Assembly: GCA_963728365.1 (NCBI GenBank)
Contig: CAVSJI010000001.1
Location: forward strand, 1,054,001-1,118,000
DNA length: 64,000 bases
Source: VRUE01 sp963728365
GTDB taxonomy: Bacteria; Actinomycetota; Thermoleophilia; Solirubrobacterales; 70-9
Reading direction: 5' to 3'
Shown piece by piece: positions 19,746-28,660 of the stretch (positions are counted from its first letter, which is position 1; every line of letters begins with the position of its first letter). Below the pieces are notes generated by a model. The model saw nothing but the letters and a program-made list of their open reading frames with translations, did no database searches and was not told the DNA's origin. The translations under genes were made by a program, and so were the position numbers.

Positions 19746-21386
19746 CTAGGCCGGCGTCGCCTCCTTCTCGGCCTCGGCGCTCTCGGCGGGGACATGGCTG
19801 CCCTTGCCGCGCTCCTCGGGCGAGTGGACGCGATCGGACTCGCCCTTCTCCAGCGGGTCGCCGTGTTCGTCGAAATCGGGGCCGAAGTCGTCGACGAACT
19901 CGGCGATTGCCTTGCCGAGCGCCTCCTCGTCGGCCTCCTCGAGCTTGCCGGTCTCGCCGATCCGCTTCAGCAGGTCGGCCTGCTCGGCGTGCAGGCGGAT
20001 CTTCAGGTCGCGCAGAAACTCTCCCACCCGCTCGACCGCGATCCGGTCGAGGTAGCCGCCGGTGCCCGAGTAGATCGCCGCCACCTGGTCGGCCACCTCG
20101 AGCGGCTCGCGCTCTTTCTGCTTGAGCAGCTCGACCAGCCGTTCGCCGCGGTTGAGCGTCTTCTGGGTCTCCGGGTCGAGCTCCGAGCCGAACTGCGCGA
20201 AGGCCTCGAGGTCGCGGTACTGGGAGAGGTCGAGGCGCAGCTTGCCGGCGACCTTCTTCATCGCCTTGGTCTGCGCGTTGCCGCCCACCCGCGAGACCGA
20301 GATGCCGACGTTGATCGCCGGGCGAACCCCCGAGTAGAAGAGGTCGGACTCGAGGAAGATCTGACCGTCGGTGATCGAGATCACGTTGGTCGGGATGTAG
20401 GCGGAGACGTCGGAGGCCTGGGTCTCGATGATCGGCAGCGCCGTCAGCGAGCCGCCGCCAAGGTCGTCGTTGAGCTTCACCGCCCGCTCCAGGAGCCGCG
20501 AATGCAGGTAGAAGACGTCGCCCGGGTAGGCCTCGCGGCCCGGCGGGCGGCGCAGCAGCAGCGACATCTGGCGGTAAGCGTAGGCGTGCTTGGTGAGGTC
20601 GTCGTAGACGCAGAGCGCCGCCTTGCCGTTGTAGAGGAAGTGCTCGCCCATCGCGCAGCCCGCGTAGGGGGCGATGAACTTGATCGGAGCGGCCTCGTCG
20701 GCGGGAGCGGCGACGATGATCGTGTTCTCCATCGCGCCGTTCTCCTCCAGCACCTGCTTGAGCTGGACGACGGTCGACATCTTCTGCCCGATCGCCACGT
20801 AGATGCAGATCATGTCCTTGTCGCGGTTGTTGATGATCGTGTCGATCGCGATCGCCGTCTTGCCGGTCTGGCGGTCGCCGATGATCAGCTCTCGCTGGCC
20901 GCGGCCGATCGGGATCATCCCGTCGATCGACATCAGCCCGGTCTGCACCGGTTCGGTGACCGGCTGGCGCTGGACCACGCCGGGCGCCTTGAACTCGGCC
21001 GGGCGGGTCTGCGTGGTCGCCACCTCTCCGGCGTCGTCGAGCGGACGGCCGAGCGGGTCGACCATGCGGCCGAGCAGCTCCTCGCCGACCGGGATGCGCA
21101 GCAGGTGGCCGGTGCGCTTCACCGTGTCGCCCTCGACGACCTTGTCCCACTCGCCGAAGAGCACGGCGCCGACGTTGTCCTCCTCGAGGTTGAGGGCGAG
21201 GCCGGTGACCCCGTGCGGCAGGTCGAGCATCTCCAGCGCCATGCAGTTGTCGAGGCCGTGGATGCGGGCGATGCCGTCGGCGACCGAGAGCACGGTGCCG
21301 ACCTCGGCCAAGTCGGCGGACTCGGTGTCGAGTCCCTCGATCCTCTCGCGCAGGATGCTTGCGATCTCGTCGGGCTTGATCTCCAT
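19746..21386 (-). CDS. atpA: ATP synthase alpha subunit
   Basis: The 546-residue subunit has the P-loop GDRQTGKTA, the alpha signature PAINVGISVSRVGG, and the usual N-terminal beta-barrel. It is about 40 residues longer than most alpha subunits because of an acidic, Pro/Glu-rich C-terminal tail after AEFVDDFG (about residues 495-546). This tail is unlikely to be catalytic and may be lineage-specific. Confidence 0.97.
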   Translation of the reverse strand: MEIKPDEIASILRERIEGLDTESADLAEVGTVLSVADGIARIHGLDNCMALEMLDLPHGVTGLALNLEEDNVGAVLFGEWDKVVEGDTVKRTGHLLRIPVGEELLGRMVDPLGRPLDDAGEVATTQTRPAEFKAPGVVQRQPVTEPVQTGLMSIDGMIPIGRGQRELIIGDRQTGKTAIAIDTIINNRDKDMICIYVAIGQKMSTVVQLKQVLEENGAMENTIIVAAPADEAAPIKFIAPYAGCAMGEHFLYNGKAALCVYDDLTKHAYAYRQMSLLLRRPPGREAYPGDVFYLHSRLLERAVKLNDDLGGGSLTALPIIETQASDVSAYIPTNVISITDGQIFLESDLFYSGVRPAINVGISVSRVGGNAQTKAMKKVAGKLRLDLSQYRDLEAFAQFGSELDPETQKTLNRGERLVELLKQKEREPLEVADQVAAIYSGTGGYLDRIAVERVGEFLRDLKIRLHAEQADLLKRIGETGKLEEADEEALGKAIAEFVDDFGPDFDEHGDPLEKGESDRVHSPEERGKGSHVPAESAEAEKEATPA

Positions 21387-21404
21387 CGGGTGCTTTCTTC
21401 CTCC

Positions 21405-21938
21405 TTAGGCCGCCTGGGCGACGCTCTTTCGAAGTTTCTCCAAGCGAGCTCGGATGCTCGCGTCGAGGACCTTGTTGCCGACCTGCAGCACGATGCCGCC
21501 GAGGATCTCGTCGTCGACCCGGCTGGCCAGCTCTACCTTCTGGCCAGTCTGGCGCTCAATCTCCTCGCCCACCTTTTCGACCACCGCCGGATCGAGCTCG
21601 ACCGCGCTGGTGACGGTCACGTCGATCCGCTTGTTCGCCACCTTCCAGAGCTCCTCGAAATGGCGGCGGACCCGGAACAGCTCCGCCATCCGCTGCTTCT
21701 CGATCATCAACTCGAGGAAGTTGAGCAGCTCCGAACCGGCTCCCGAGACCGCCCGCTTCAGCCCCGCCACCTTCTCCGCTGAGGAGAAGTAGGGGCTGAA
21801 GAAGAAGACCTGCAGGTCGTGGCTGGCCTGCACGGCGTCCGCGAGCTGGCCAAGCTCGTCGCGCACGGCGTCGAGCTTGTCCTTGTCCCGGGCCACGTCG
21901 AACAGGGCCTCGGCGTATACGCGAGCCGCCTCCTGCAT
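21405..21938 (-). CDS. atpH: ATP synthase delta subunit
   Basis: The 177-residue stator subunit has ARVYAEALFDVARD at the N-terminus and a C-terminal domain with VTVTSAVELDPAVVEKV and LASRVDDEILGGIVLQVGNKVLDASIRARLEKLR, typical of OSCP/delta. It links the b subunits to the top of F1. Its start meets the atpF stop (21938). Confidence 0.93.
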   Translation of the reverse strand: MQEAARVYAEALFDVARDKDKLDAVRDELGQLADAVQASHDLQVFFFSPYFSSAEKVAGLKRAVSGAGSELLNFLELMIEKQRMAELFRVRRHFEELWKVANKRIDVTVTSAVELDPAVVEKVGEEIERQTGQKVELASRVDDEILGGIVLQVGNKVLDASIRARLEKLRKSVAQAA

Positions 21939-22519
21939 CAGATCTGCGAGCCCTCCGAGAGCGCCGTGAAGTCGACCTCGCTGAGCGCCTCCTCGACCAG
22001 GCGGCGCTGGTCGTCGGGGCTGAGCGCCTTGCGAGTGACCTTCTCGGTCGCCAGCACGGTGAGGTCGGCGACCTCCTTGCGGATCTGGTCGAGCGAGCGC
22101 TTCGTCTCGGCTTCGATGTCGCGCTTCGCCGCGGCGACCAGCTCCTCGCGCTTCTCCTTGCCGGCCGCGGTCGCCTCGGCTTCCGCGGTCTCGGCCGCCT
22201 TGCGGGCGCGGGCCATGATGTCGTCGGCCTGCTCACGCGCCTCGCTGAGCCGCTCGCGGTACTCGGCGAGCAGCTCGTCGGACTCCTTGCGCTGCCTTTC
22301 AGCCGCCTCGATCGACTCGGAGATCACTTTCGCCCGCTTGTCGAGCGCTTCTTGGATCTTCGGAAAGGCGAGCTTGCTCAGCACCCACATCGTGAAGAGG
22401 AAGAGCACCAGCGTCCAGATCATCAGGCCGAGGCCCGGCGAGACCAGGAAGCTGCCGCCTTCTTCCGACTTCTCAGCCGCGAGCGGGACGAGACCGACTA
22501 TGTAGCCGAAGAGCTCCAC
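21938..22519 (-). CDS. atpF: ATP synthase b subunit
   Basis: The 193-residue protein has one membrane helix (LGLMIWTLVLFLFTMWVLSK, about 30-50) and a long charged coiled coil, the peripheral stalk of FoF1. The start is GTG. It sits in the standard place between atpE and atpH. Confidence 0.93.
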   Translation of the reverse strand: MELFGYIVGLVPLAAEKSEEGGSFLVSPGLGLMIWTLVLFLFTMWVLSKLAFPKIQEALDKRAKVISESIEAAERQRKESDELLAEYRERLSEAREQADDIMARARKAAETAEAEATAAGKEKREELVAAAKRDIEAETKRSLDQIRKEVADLTVLATEKVTRKALSPDDQRRLVEEALSEVDFTALSEGSQI

Positions 22520-22528
22520 GCGATCGGC

Positions 22529-22795
22529 CTAGAGGAAGAAGGCGATCAGGCCGAAGATGAAGGTGTAGAAGGCGACCGCCTCGGTAAGCGCGAAGCCGAG
22601 CCAGCGGATGCTCTGCAGCTCGTCTTTCATCTCCGGCTGGCGGGCGACCGACTCGATCTCCTTGCCGAAGATGATGCCGATGCCGATGCCGGCGCCGATC
22701 GAGCCGAGGCCGGCGCCGACGCCGAGGGCGATCGCCTTACCGGCGGCTTCGATCCCTTCGTCGGAGATCGCGGCGGCAACAGGGGAGAGGTCCAT
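22529..22795 (-). CDS. atpE: ATP synthase c subunit
   Basis: The 88-residue proteolipid has two membrane helices. The first is Gly-rich (GVGAGLGSIGAGIGIGIIFG); the polar loop carries ARQPE; the second has the ion-binding Glu in FALTEAVAFYTF. The lack of extra polar ligands around this Glu fits proton rather than sodium coupling, which is an inference. Confidence 0.96.
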   Translation of the reverse strand: MDLSPVAAAISDEGIEAAGKAIALGVGAGLGSIGAGIGIGIIFGKEIESVARQPEMKDELQSIRWLGFALTEAVAFYTFIFGLIAFFL

Positions 22796-22814
22796 TTGAG
22801 GTAGCGCTCCTTTT

Positions 22815-23723
22815 CTAATGGCTGGCGGAGGTCGCTCCGCCGAGGTAGATAGCTGTAAGGGTCGAGAAGATAAACGCCTGCAGGGTGGCGATAAGGCCCA
22901 CCTCGAGGATGAAGAAGAAGAAGGCGAGCGGGAAGGTCAGCGCGCCGAGCGCGGCGATCCCGAGCAGCACCGCCAGCCCGCCGCCCATGAAGAGCAGCAG
23001 CAGGTGGCCGGCGAGGATGTTGGCGAAGAGTCGGACGGAGAGCGAGATCAACCGAGCGAAGTGCGAAATCGCCTCGATCACGAAGATGAAGCCCTTGGCG
23101 AGCGGGTTCATGTCCTCGAGGCCCGGCGGCAGCCAACTCGCCAGGTACTTGAAGAGGCCCTTGGCGCGGATACCTTCGACGTGGTAGGCGATCCAGACGA
23201 CGAGGGTCAGGACCAGCGGGATCGAGAGGTTGGCGGTCGCCGCGTAGATCGCGAAGGACGGGATCGCGACGCCGAAGACGTCGACCGTGTGCTCGGTGTT
23301 GGTCGGCAGCGGCAGGAAGCCGATCATGTTCGAGAACCAGATCCAGAAGAAGAGCGCGGCGAGGAAGGGGAACCAGCGCACCGCGGTGGCGTGGTCCATG
23401 TTGCCGCCGGTGATGTTGTTCTTGGTCAGGTCGTAGCCGACCTCGACCGCGGTCTGCACGCGGTTCGGTTTCTGCGCCATGCGGCGCGAGATCCAGACCA
23501 TCGTGAAGATCGTCAGGGCGCTGGCCAGCACGAGGTACAACACCGCCTTGTTGATGCTCAGGTCGACGCCGCCCAGGTGCAGTGAGACCCACGGTTCGAG
23601 CTTGAACTCGTTCTGCGGCTGGAACTCTTCGTTCTTGCCGCTGCTGCCGAAGACCAGCAGCATCAGGACGAAGAACGCGAAGTAGGCGCCGAGCCCGGTG
23701 AAGACCTTGGCCTTGGTGCTCAT
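22815..23723 (-). CDS. atpB: ATP synthase a subunit
   Basis: The 302-residue membrane protein has the a-subunit helix with the essential Arg (ARLISLSVRLFANILAGH) and C-terminal QAFIFSTLTAIYL. It forms the proton half-channels against the c ring. The N-terminus is longer than in E. coli. It overlaps the atpI stop by 4 bases. Confidence 0.95.
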   Translation of the reverse strand: MSTKAKVFTGLGAYFAFFVLMLLVFGSSGKNEEFQPQNEFKLEPWVSLHLGGVDLSINKAVLYLVLASALTIFTMVWISRRMAQKPNRVQTAVEVGYDLTKNNITGGNMDHATAVRWFPFLAALFFWIWFSNMIGFLPLPTNTEHTVDVFGVAIPSFAIYAATANLSIPLVLTLVVWIAYHVEGIRAKGLFKYLASWLPPGLEDMNPLAKGFIFVIEAISHFARLISLSVRLFANILAGHLLLLFMGGGLAVLLGIAALGALTFPLAFFFFILEVGLIATLQAFIFSTLTAIYLGGATSASH

Positions 23724-24097
23724 GCCTTGCCCGCCTGCGGTTCTTCGTTGAAGAGGTGGGCGATCCCCTGGGCGGCGATCGAGACCGTGAAGAGCGCCGC
23801 GAGGAGCAGCGCCGAGGCGAGGCCCGCTTCGCGATCGGAGAGCCCAGCGAGCAGCACCGCCGTCGCCATCAGCCAGACCCGGCCGAGCGTGGTCGCCGCG
23901 ACGATCCCCATCGCCCGCTGCCTGCGGCCCGCGGCCAGCTCAGCGCGGGCGCGGCGCCCGGCGAGCGCCTGGATGCCGCGCTGAGCGAGCCAGGCGGCGG
24001 CGCCGACGGCGAAACCGAGCATCGGCAAGCCGCCGAGCAGGAAGACGGCAAGCCCGGCGCTGAGGACCACGAGGTCGACGTACTTGGGAGGAGACAT
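23720..24097 (-). CDS. atpI: AtpI-like small membrane protein
   Basis: The 125-residue protein has about four hydrophobic segments (LVVLSAGLAVFLLGGLPM, LGFAVGAAAWLA, MATAVLLAGL, LASALLLAALFTVSIAAQG). Its place as the first gene of the atp operon fits AtpI, thought to aid c-ring assembly or magnesium uptake. Sequence similarity alone is weak. The ATG at 24097 has no clear Shine-Dalgarno and is preceded by a terminator-like hairpin. Confidence 0.7.
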   Translation of the reverse strand: MSPPKYVDLVVLSAGLAVFLLGGLPMLGFAVGAAAWLAQRGIQALAGRRARAELAAGRRQRAMGIVAATTLGRVWLMATAVLLAGLSDREAGLASALLLAALFTVSIAAQGIAHLFNEEPQAGKA

Positions 24098-24126
24098 AAA
24101 AGGCGCCCGTCTCTGGCAGGCGGGCG
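24098..24126 (-). terminator. Terminator-like hairpin just before atpI
   Basis: On the minus strand CGCCCG and CGGGCG (24121-24126, 24104-24109) can pair, followed by CCTTTT right up to the atpI start codon. It may end the wecA transcript or act as an attenuator for the atp operon. The remaining 75 bases up to the wecA stop contain TATAGT (minus strand) as a possible -10 without a clear -35. Confidence 0.4.
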
Positions 24127-24201
24127 GACGAGCGACTATATCCGAAAGGGCCGACGAATGGCTTTCTAGAGCCAGTTCGTGCCCCTTGTCACAACCTGTT
24201 A

Positions 24202-25347
24202 CTAAGTCCCGTGGCGGCTCGGTTCGACCGTCTCCCCTGCATCCTCCAGGGTTATCGCTTCGATCTCCCCCGTTTCGGGGTTGAGCCGGCCGCGGCGCAG
24301 CTTGAGGATCTCGAGCACGTAGACGAGGTAGACGCTGGTCGCCAGGGCGAGCAGCGCGAGAGCCACCATCACCGCCGTCCAGACCGCGTCGAAGTGACCG
24401 TGGTTGTCGCTGTAGGGGACGAAGCGCAGGGCGAGAGCCAACCCGGCGAGGGCCAACGTCCAGCCGTAGAGGTAGGCGAGCGTGCGCCGCTGCGAGAAGC
24501 CGATGTTGGCCATCCGGTGGTGGAAGTGCCAGCTGTCGGCCTGGTAGATCGGCTGGCGGTACTTGAGCCGCTTGGCGACGACGAAGCCGGTGTCGAGGAT
24601 CGGCACGGCGAGCACCACCAGCGGCAGGACGAGGGCGACGACCGCGTTGGTCTTCAGGGCGCCCTGCACCGAGGCGGTCGCGAGCAGATAGCCGAGCAGG
24701 TTGGAGCCGGTATCGCCCATGAAGCTCGAGGCAGGCGGGAAGCCGTGGCGCAGGAAGCCGAGCGCGCCGCCCGCGGTCAGCGCCGCCAGCACACCGGCCG
24801 AGTTGCGTTCGAGCGAGAGGGCGATCGTCGCCAGGGCGACTCCCGAGATCACGCCCACCCCGGCGGCGAGCCCGTCGACCCCGTCGATGAAGTTGATCAC
24901 GTTGACCACGGCGACGATCCCGAGCACGGTCAGCGGGTAGGCGAGCCAGCCGAGCTGGAAGCCGCCGACGAAGGGCAGGGTCAGCACGTCGACCCTGACG
25001 CCGGCGAGCACCGGGATCAGGGCCGCGCCGATCTGGCCGAGCAGCTTCGGCAGGGCGGGGATCTCCCAGACGTCGTCGGCGACCCCGACCGCGGCGATCG
25101 CCGCGGCGCCGAGCAGGATCGAGCGGCTCTCGCCGTCGCCCGGCAGCCAGATCCAGCCGGCGACCTCGATCCCGGCGAAGATCGCCAGCCCGGAGAGGCG
25201 CGGCATCGGCCGGTCGTGCAGGCCGCGCTCCTTGGGCATGTCGATCGCCCCCAGCCGATGCGCGAGCCGCTCGGCGTATGGAACCAGCAGCCAGGCGATC
25301 GCGGCGGCGAGCAGAAAGGCGAAGATGGCGTCAGTGGTCGTGGCCAT
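24202..25347 (-). CDS. Undecaprenyl-phosphate sugar-1-phosphate transferase (WecA/TagO-like)
   Basis: The 381-residue protein has about eleven membrane helices and the polyprenyl-phosphate N-acetylhexosamine transferase motifs: GLHDRPMPRLSGLAIF, VADDVWEIPALPK (aspartates), NVINFIDGVDGLAAG and SSFMGDTGSN, and the cytosolic SWHFHHRM. It would load GlcNAc-1-P or a similar sugar on undecaprenyl phosphate, starting secondary cell-wall polymer synthesis, and so supply the LCP ligase. The start codon is 4 bases from the hairpin at 25352-25460. Confidence 0.9.
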   Translation of the reverse strand: MATTTDAIFAFLLAAAIAWLLVPYAERLAHRLGAIDMPKERGLHDRPMPRLSGLAIFAGIEVAGWIWLPGDGESRSILLGAAAIAAVGVADDVWEIPALPKLLGQIGAALIPVLAGVRVDVLTLPFVGGFQLGWLAYPLTVLGIVAVVNVINFIDGVDGLAAGVGVISGVALATIALSLERNSAGVLAALTAGGALGFLRHGFPPASSFMGDTGSNLLGYLLATASVQGALKTNAVVALVLPLVVLAVPILDTGFVVAKRLKYRQPIYQADSWHFHHRMANIGFSQRRTLAYLYGWTLALAGLALALRFVPYSDNHGHFDAVWTAVMVALALLALATSVYLVYVLEILKLRRGRLNPETGEIEAITLEDAGETVEPSRHGT

Positions 25348-25351
25348 TTAG

Positions 25352-25460
25352 GGCTATCCCGGTAGGGGTTCCACTTAACTTTTTCCGAAGATCGATTGCG
25401 GCTGTCCGCAAGCCTCTCCGCGGAAAAAGTACAAGACGTTCCACCCCTACCGGGATAGCC
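25352..25460. repeat. Long inverted repeat, family A copy 3
   Basis: Perfect 18-bp arms (25352-25369, 25443-25460) enclose a core reading, on the minus strand, GGAACGTCTTGTACTTTTTC to GAAAAAGTTAAGTGGA, matching 2026-2137. The shared part includes CCCGGTAGGGGTGGA of the arm. It fills the whole gap between the DUF354 stop (1 base away) and the wecA start (4 bases). Confidence 0.9.
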
Positions 25461-25461
25461 G

Positions 25462-26463
25462 TCAAGCGGCAAGCACCGCCTCGACCAAGAGCTGGGGGTC
25501 GCGTGGGTTGAGAACCCCGACCTGCGTCTCGCGCTTGTGGAGGGGGAGCTCGGCCGCGTCCTCGAGCACGCGCAGACGCCCTTCGGCGATCAGCGCCTCG
25601 TCGACGCCGCCCATGCGCCCGGCGAAGGTGGTGAACACGGGCGTGCCGAGGGCGACCGCCTCGCGGTTCATCGTCCCCCCCGCGCTGACCACAAGATCGG
25701 CGAAGGCGATCAGGCTCTGGGCGTCGATCGCGCGCGCCGGTATCCGCAGATTGGCGAAGTTGAATTGACGTAGCTCCCCGGCCTGGCGGCCGGTCCGCGG
25801 AATAACGACGGCCTGGACGTCGGCGGTGCCCGCGAGGAGCCGAATGACCTCTCCGTAGAGGTCGTTGGGCGCGTGGTACTCGGAGGTCTCCGGCGGCGGG
25901 CGGACGACGACCAGCACCTTCTCGCGGTCGAGCCCGAGCTCGTCGAGCACGGCGGGATCGGGCTCGAAGTCGGCCAGGTAGTACTCCTCCTTCAGGCCGG
26001 GGTAGGGAAAGAGCCTGCCCTGCTTGGCGCCGATCCGGCGCAGCCGCTCGAGCGGAATCGAATCGGGCATCAGCACCCGGCGCGCCGCCCGGAAGGCGAT
26101 CTGCCGCTGCCAACCGGCGAACTCGTAGTCCTGCATCTGCACCGAGGGGATGCGCAGCAGCGAGGAGACCACGGCGAGGTCGACCGAGCCATGCGCCAAG
26201 GCCAGTTCCGGCCGCCGCTCCCAGACCACCCGTGCGAGCCGCGCCGAGCGCCCGGCCAGCGCCCGCGCCTTGCCCAGCGTCGAGGCCCCCCCGTGCTCGC
26301 CGACCGCCATGTAGGGAATCCCCAGCCGCTCGAGGATCCCCAGCGTCTGCCCGTACTCCCGCGCGGTCACCAGCACCTCGTCCCCGCGCGCCTCGAAGCG
26401 CTCGATCAACGGCCGCAGCACCAGCGGGTGCGCGGCGGCGGTGCAGTCGACCCAGATGAGCAT
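25462..26463 (-). CDS. DUF354 family protein (glycosyltransferase-like)
   Basis: The 333-residue protein fits DUF354: LIWVDCTAAAHPLVLRPL at the N-terminus, VQMQDYEFAG, YPGLKEEYYLADF, VVVRPPPETSEYH, and FADLVVSAGGTMNREAVALG, a layout like the GT-B fold of MurG or UDP-GlcNAc 2-epimerase. The family is found in archaea and bacteria near sugar genes; its reaction is not established. TAGGGT 6 bases before the ATG suggests a leaderless transcript. Confidence 0.8.
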   Translation of the reverse strand: MLIWVDCTAAAHPLVLRPLIERFEARGDEVLVTAREYGQTLGILERLGIPYMAVGEHGGASTLGKARALAGRSARLARVVWERRPELALAHGSVDLAVVSSLLRIPSVQMQDYEFAGWQRQIAFRAARRVLMPDSIPLERLRRIGAKQGRLFPYPGLKEEYYLADFEPDPAVLDELGLDREKVLVVVRPPPETSEYHAPNDLYGEVIRLLAGTADVQAVVIPRTGRQAGELRQFNFANLRIPARAIDAQSLIAFADLVVSAGGTMNREAVALGTPVFTTFAGRMGGVDEALIAEGRLRVLEDAAELPLHKRETQVGVLNPRDPQLLVEAVLAA

Positions 26464-26469
26464 GAGGTC

Positions 26470-26475
26470 ACCCTA
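26470..26475 (-). promoter_or_regulatory. Candidate -10 box of the DUF354 gene
   Basis: TAGGGT lies 6 bases upstream of the ATG at 26463, with no Shine-Dalgarno; the hairpin at 26477-26514 directly abuts it. Confidence 0.35.
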
Positions 26476-26476
26476 T

Positions 26477-26514
26477 TCCGGCGGGCCACCGCATGCCCAC
26501 GGCATCCCGCCGGA
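26477..26514. repeat. Hairpin between the DUF354 gene and the secreted-protein gene
   Basis: TCCGGCGGG (26477-26485) pairs with CCCGCCGGA (26506-26514), and ATGCC/GGCAT pair inside with a 3-base loop. It lies 19 bases after the stop of the secreted-protein gene. Confidence 0.7.
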
Positions 26515-26533
26515 TTCCTTGATGCTTAGGCGG

Positions 26534-27226
26534 TTACCCGGGCACGCCACTCCATTTCATACCAACGTGGCCACCGATCAGCAACGCTTTCACGCTACCG
26601 TCGATTGTCATCGCAAAGCCACCGAATGAGAGTTCGCCAAGCCCGGACGCTTCCGCGAATAAGTGGGTCACTTCCGGGGTTTCGAATTTCCCGTTCGACT
26701 CTTTGGCGACGAACGAGCCCGTAACCGAGACTTCTTTGCCGAAGAAACATTCTTCGCCGAATTTGATCGTACCGAACGATTCTCCGGCGGCTGGAACGAA
26801 TTCGTCATAGGGGAGACCGCCTTTTAAGACGATTAAGTCTTTGGCCATCGCTTCGATCGGTTCTTCCGGGAAGCAGGCTTCCACGAATTCTCCATCTATC
26901 AGGGTCTGGCATTTGCCAATTTTGATTTCCGCCGTGCTGCCACCCTGGGCCAAGAGGGTGCCGACAGCGACGAGTTCTTCACATAATATTTCTACTTTCG
27001 ATGATCCATATGTGATTAATAGGACCATATGGGGAGGACCGTTGGGTTCTAATTTCTCCAGTTCGGTGCCAACCGTTGGTTCTAAGGTGGCGTTGATGAC
27101 GGCACCATTGACCTTCCAGTTTGCGTTCTGTTCGGCCTGGCTGAGCCCAGCCAGTATTGCTGTAATGGCAAGTGTCGCTGCAACGCAACAACCAGCCAGG
27201 GCGACAACGCGCCTTGCATTGGGCAT
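26534..27226 (-). CDS. Secreted protein of unknown function
   Basis: The 230-residue protein has a signal peptide (basic start, hydrophobic 8-28, probable cleavage after LSQA), then WKVNGAVINATLEPTVG, four cysteines (LCEEL, GKCQT, EACFP, EECFF) that could form disulphides, and Gly-rich beta strands to the end. I associate this WKVNG-type family with Thermoleophilia, but cannot confirm it. GC content is markedly lower than in neighbouring genes, suggesting transfer or a different expression class. A 98-base gap to glyA contains only a short palindrome at 27258-27278. Confidence 0.7.
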   Translation of the reverse strand: MPNARRVVALAGCCVAATLAITAILAGLSQAEQNANWKVNGAVINATLEPTVGTELEKLEPNGPPHMVLLITYGSSKVEILCEELVAVGTLLAQGGSTAEIKIGKCQTLIDGEFVEACFPEEPIEAMAKDLIVLKGGLPYDEFVPAAGESFGTIKFGEECFFGKEVSVTGSFVAKESNGKFETPEVTHLFAEASGLGELSFGGFAMTIDGSVKALLIGGHVGMKWSGVPG

Positions 27227-27324
27227 CTCGTTTCCTCACTTATAGGGCTACGGTTTTGTGCGGCGTGTCACGCCGCACCGCCTACCTTCCCACCGAACAA
27301 GCCAGCCGTCAAGCAGGGCCTGAA

Positions 27325-28605
27325 CTAGGCCACGGCCGGCGAGAGCTCGGAATAGAGCGGGTAGCGCTCCATCAGGGCGCGGGTGCGCTCGTTGAGGGCG
27401 TCCTTCTCGGACTCGAACTCGTCGGAGAGCGCCGTGGAGATCACCGAGGCGATCTCGGTCATGTCGTCCTCGACCATGCCGCGGGTGGTGAGGGCGGGGG
27501 TGCCGATCCGCAGGCCAGACGGGTTCATCGGCGGGCGCGGGTCGAAGGGGATCGCGTTGCGGTTGACGGTGATCCCGACCGCGTCCAGGCGATCCTCGGC
27601 CGTTTGGCCGTCGAGGCCGGTCGGGGTGAGGTCGACGAGAACGAGGTGCACGTCGGTGCCACCGGTGAGCACCGGGACTCCCTTCGCTTCCAGGCCGGCG
27701 GCGAACGCCTTGGCGTTGGCGATCGTCTGGCGCTGGCGATCGCGGAACTGCTCACTCGTTGCGATGTGCAGAGCGACCGCCTTGGCGGCGACCGTGTGCA
27801 TCAGCGGCCCGCCCTGCTGGCCCGGAAAGATCGCTTTGTCGACCGCCTTCGCGTGCTCCTCCTTGCAGAGGATCATGCCGCTGCGCGGGCCGCAGAGCGT
27901 CTTGTGGATCGTCGTCGTGACCACGTCGGCGTGCGGAACCGGGTTGGGGTGCTCGCCCGCCGCGACGAGGCCGGCGAAGTGGGCCATGTCGACCATCAGC
28001 TTGGCCCCGACCGAGTCGGCGATCTCGCGGAAGGCGGCGAAGTCGAGCCGGCGCGGGTAGGCCGACCAGCCGGCGACGATCAGCTTCGGCTTGTGCTCTT
28101 CGGCAAGCGCGGCGACCTCGTCCATGTCGACCAGCAGATCGTCTTTGCGGACGTGGTAGGGGACCGGGTTATAGAGCGTGCCGGAGACGTTGATCTTCAT
28201 CCCGTGACTGAGGTGGCCGCCGTGGTCGAGGGCGAGACCGAGGAAGGTGTCCCCCGGCTCGAGCAGCGCCATGTAGACGGCGTTGTTGGCCTGCGCTCCG
28301 GAGTGGGCCTGGACGTTGGCGTGCTCGGCGTCGAAGAGCGTCTTGGCGCGGTCGATCGCCAGCTGCTCAGCGACGTCCACCTCCTCGCAGCCGCCGTAGT
28401 AGCGGCGTCCGGGATAACCCTCGGCGTACTTGTTGGTCAGCACCGAGCCGACCGCTTCGAGCACCGCTTGCGGCACGAAGTTCTCGGAGGCGATCATCTC
28501 CAGCGTCCCCTGCTGGCGGCGAAGCTCACGCTCGAGCACCGTCGCGATCGCCGGGTCGACCTCACTCAACGGTGCGCTCTGGAAGTTCTCGGGGAGCTCG
28601 CTCAC
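27325..28605 (-). CDS. glyA: Serine hydroxymethyltransferase
   Basis: The 426-residue PLP enzyme converts serine and tetrahydrofolate to glycine and methylene-THF. Motifs: LEMIASENFVPQAVLEA, TNKYAEGYPGRRYYGGCE, NVQAHSGAQAN, MVDMAHFAGLVAAG, and the PLP Lys in VVTTTIHKTLCGPRSG. GTG 28605 is chosen from family length; TATGGT lies 6 bases before it. Longer in-frame starts extend into the divergent remnant at 28661-28884. Confidence 0.96.
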   Translation of the reverse strand: MSELPENFQSAPLSEVDPAIATVLERELRRQQGTLEMIASENFVPQAVLEAVGSVLTNKYAEGYPGRRYYGGCEEVDVAEQLAIDRAKTLFDAEHANVQAHSGAQANNAVYMALLEPGDTFLGLALDHGGHLSHGMKINVSGTLYNPVPYHVRKDDLLVDMDEVAALAEEHKPKLIVAGWSAYPRRLDFAAFREIADSVGAKLMVDMAHFAGLVAAGEHPNPVPHADVVTTTIHKTLCGPRSGMILCKEEHAKAVDKAIFPGQQGGPLMHTVAAKAVALHIATSEQFRDRQRQTIANAKAFAAGLEAKGVPVLTGGTDVHLVLVDLTPTGLDGQTAEDRLDAVGITVNRNAIPFDPRPPMNPSGLRIGTPALTTRGMVEDDMTEIASVISTALSDEFESEKDALNERTRALMERYPLYSELSPAVA

Positions 28606-28611
28606 CAGGCG

Positions 28612-28617
28612 ACCATA
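28612..28617 (-). promoter_or_regulatory. Candidate -10 box of glyA
   Basis: TATGGT lies 6 bases upstream of the GTG start, with no Shine-Dalgarno. Confidence 0.35.
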
Positions 28618-28660
28618 GCAACGACTTCCGACAGCGGAAGCGGGTATAGATGGCGACGAT

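Noticed and set aside
27258..27278. GTGCGGCGTG/CACGCCGCAC palindrome upstream of the secreted-protein gene
   Set aside because: Arms are only one base apart, so only an inner-open hairpin could form; there is no matching copy. Not listed as a separate element.
27172..28660. Long plus-strand frame through the glyA region
   Set aside because: Antisense shadow of glyA. Only the last part (28661-28884) resembles a protein, and that is reported as a remnant.
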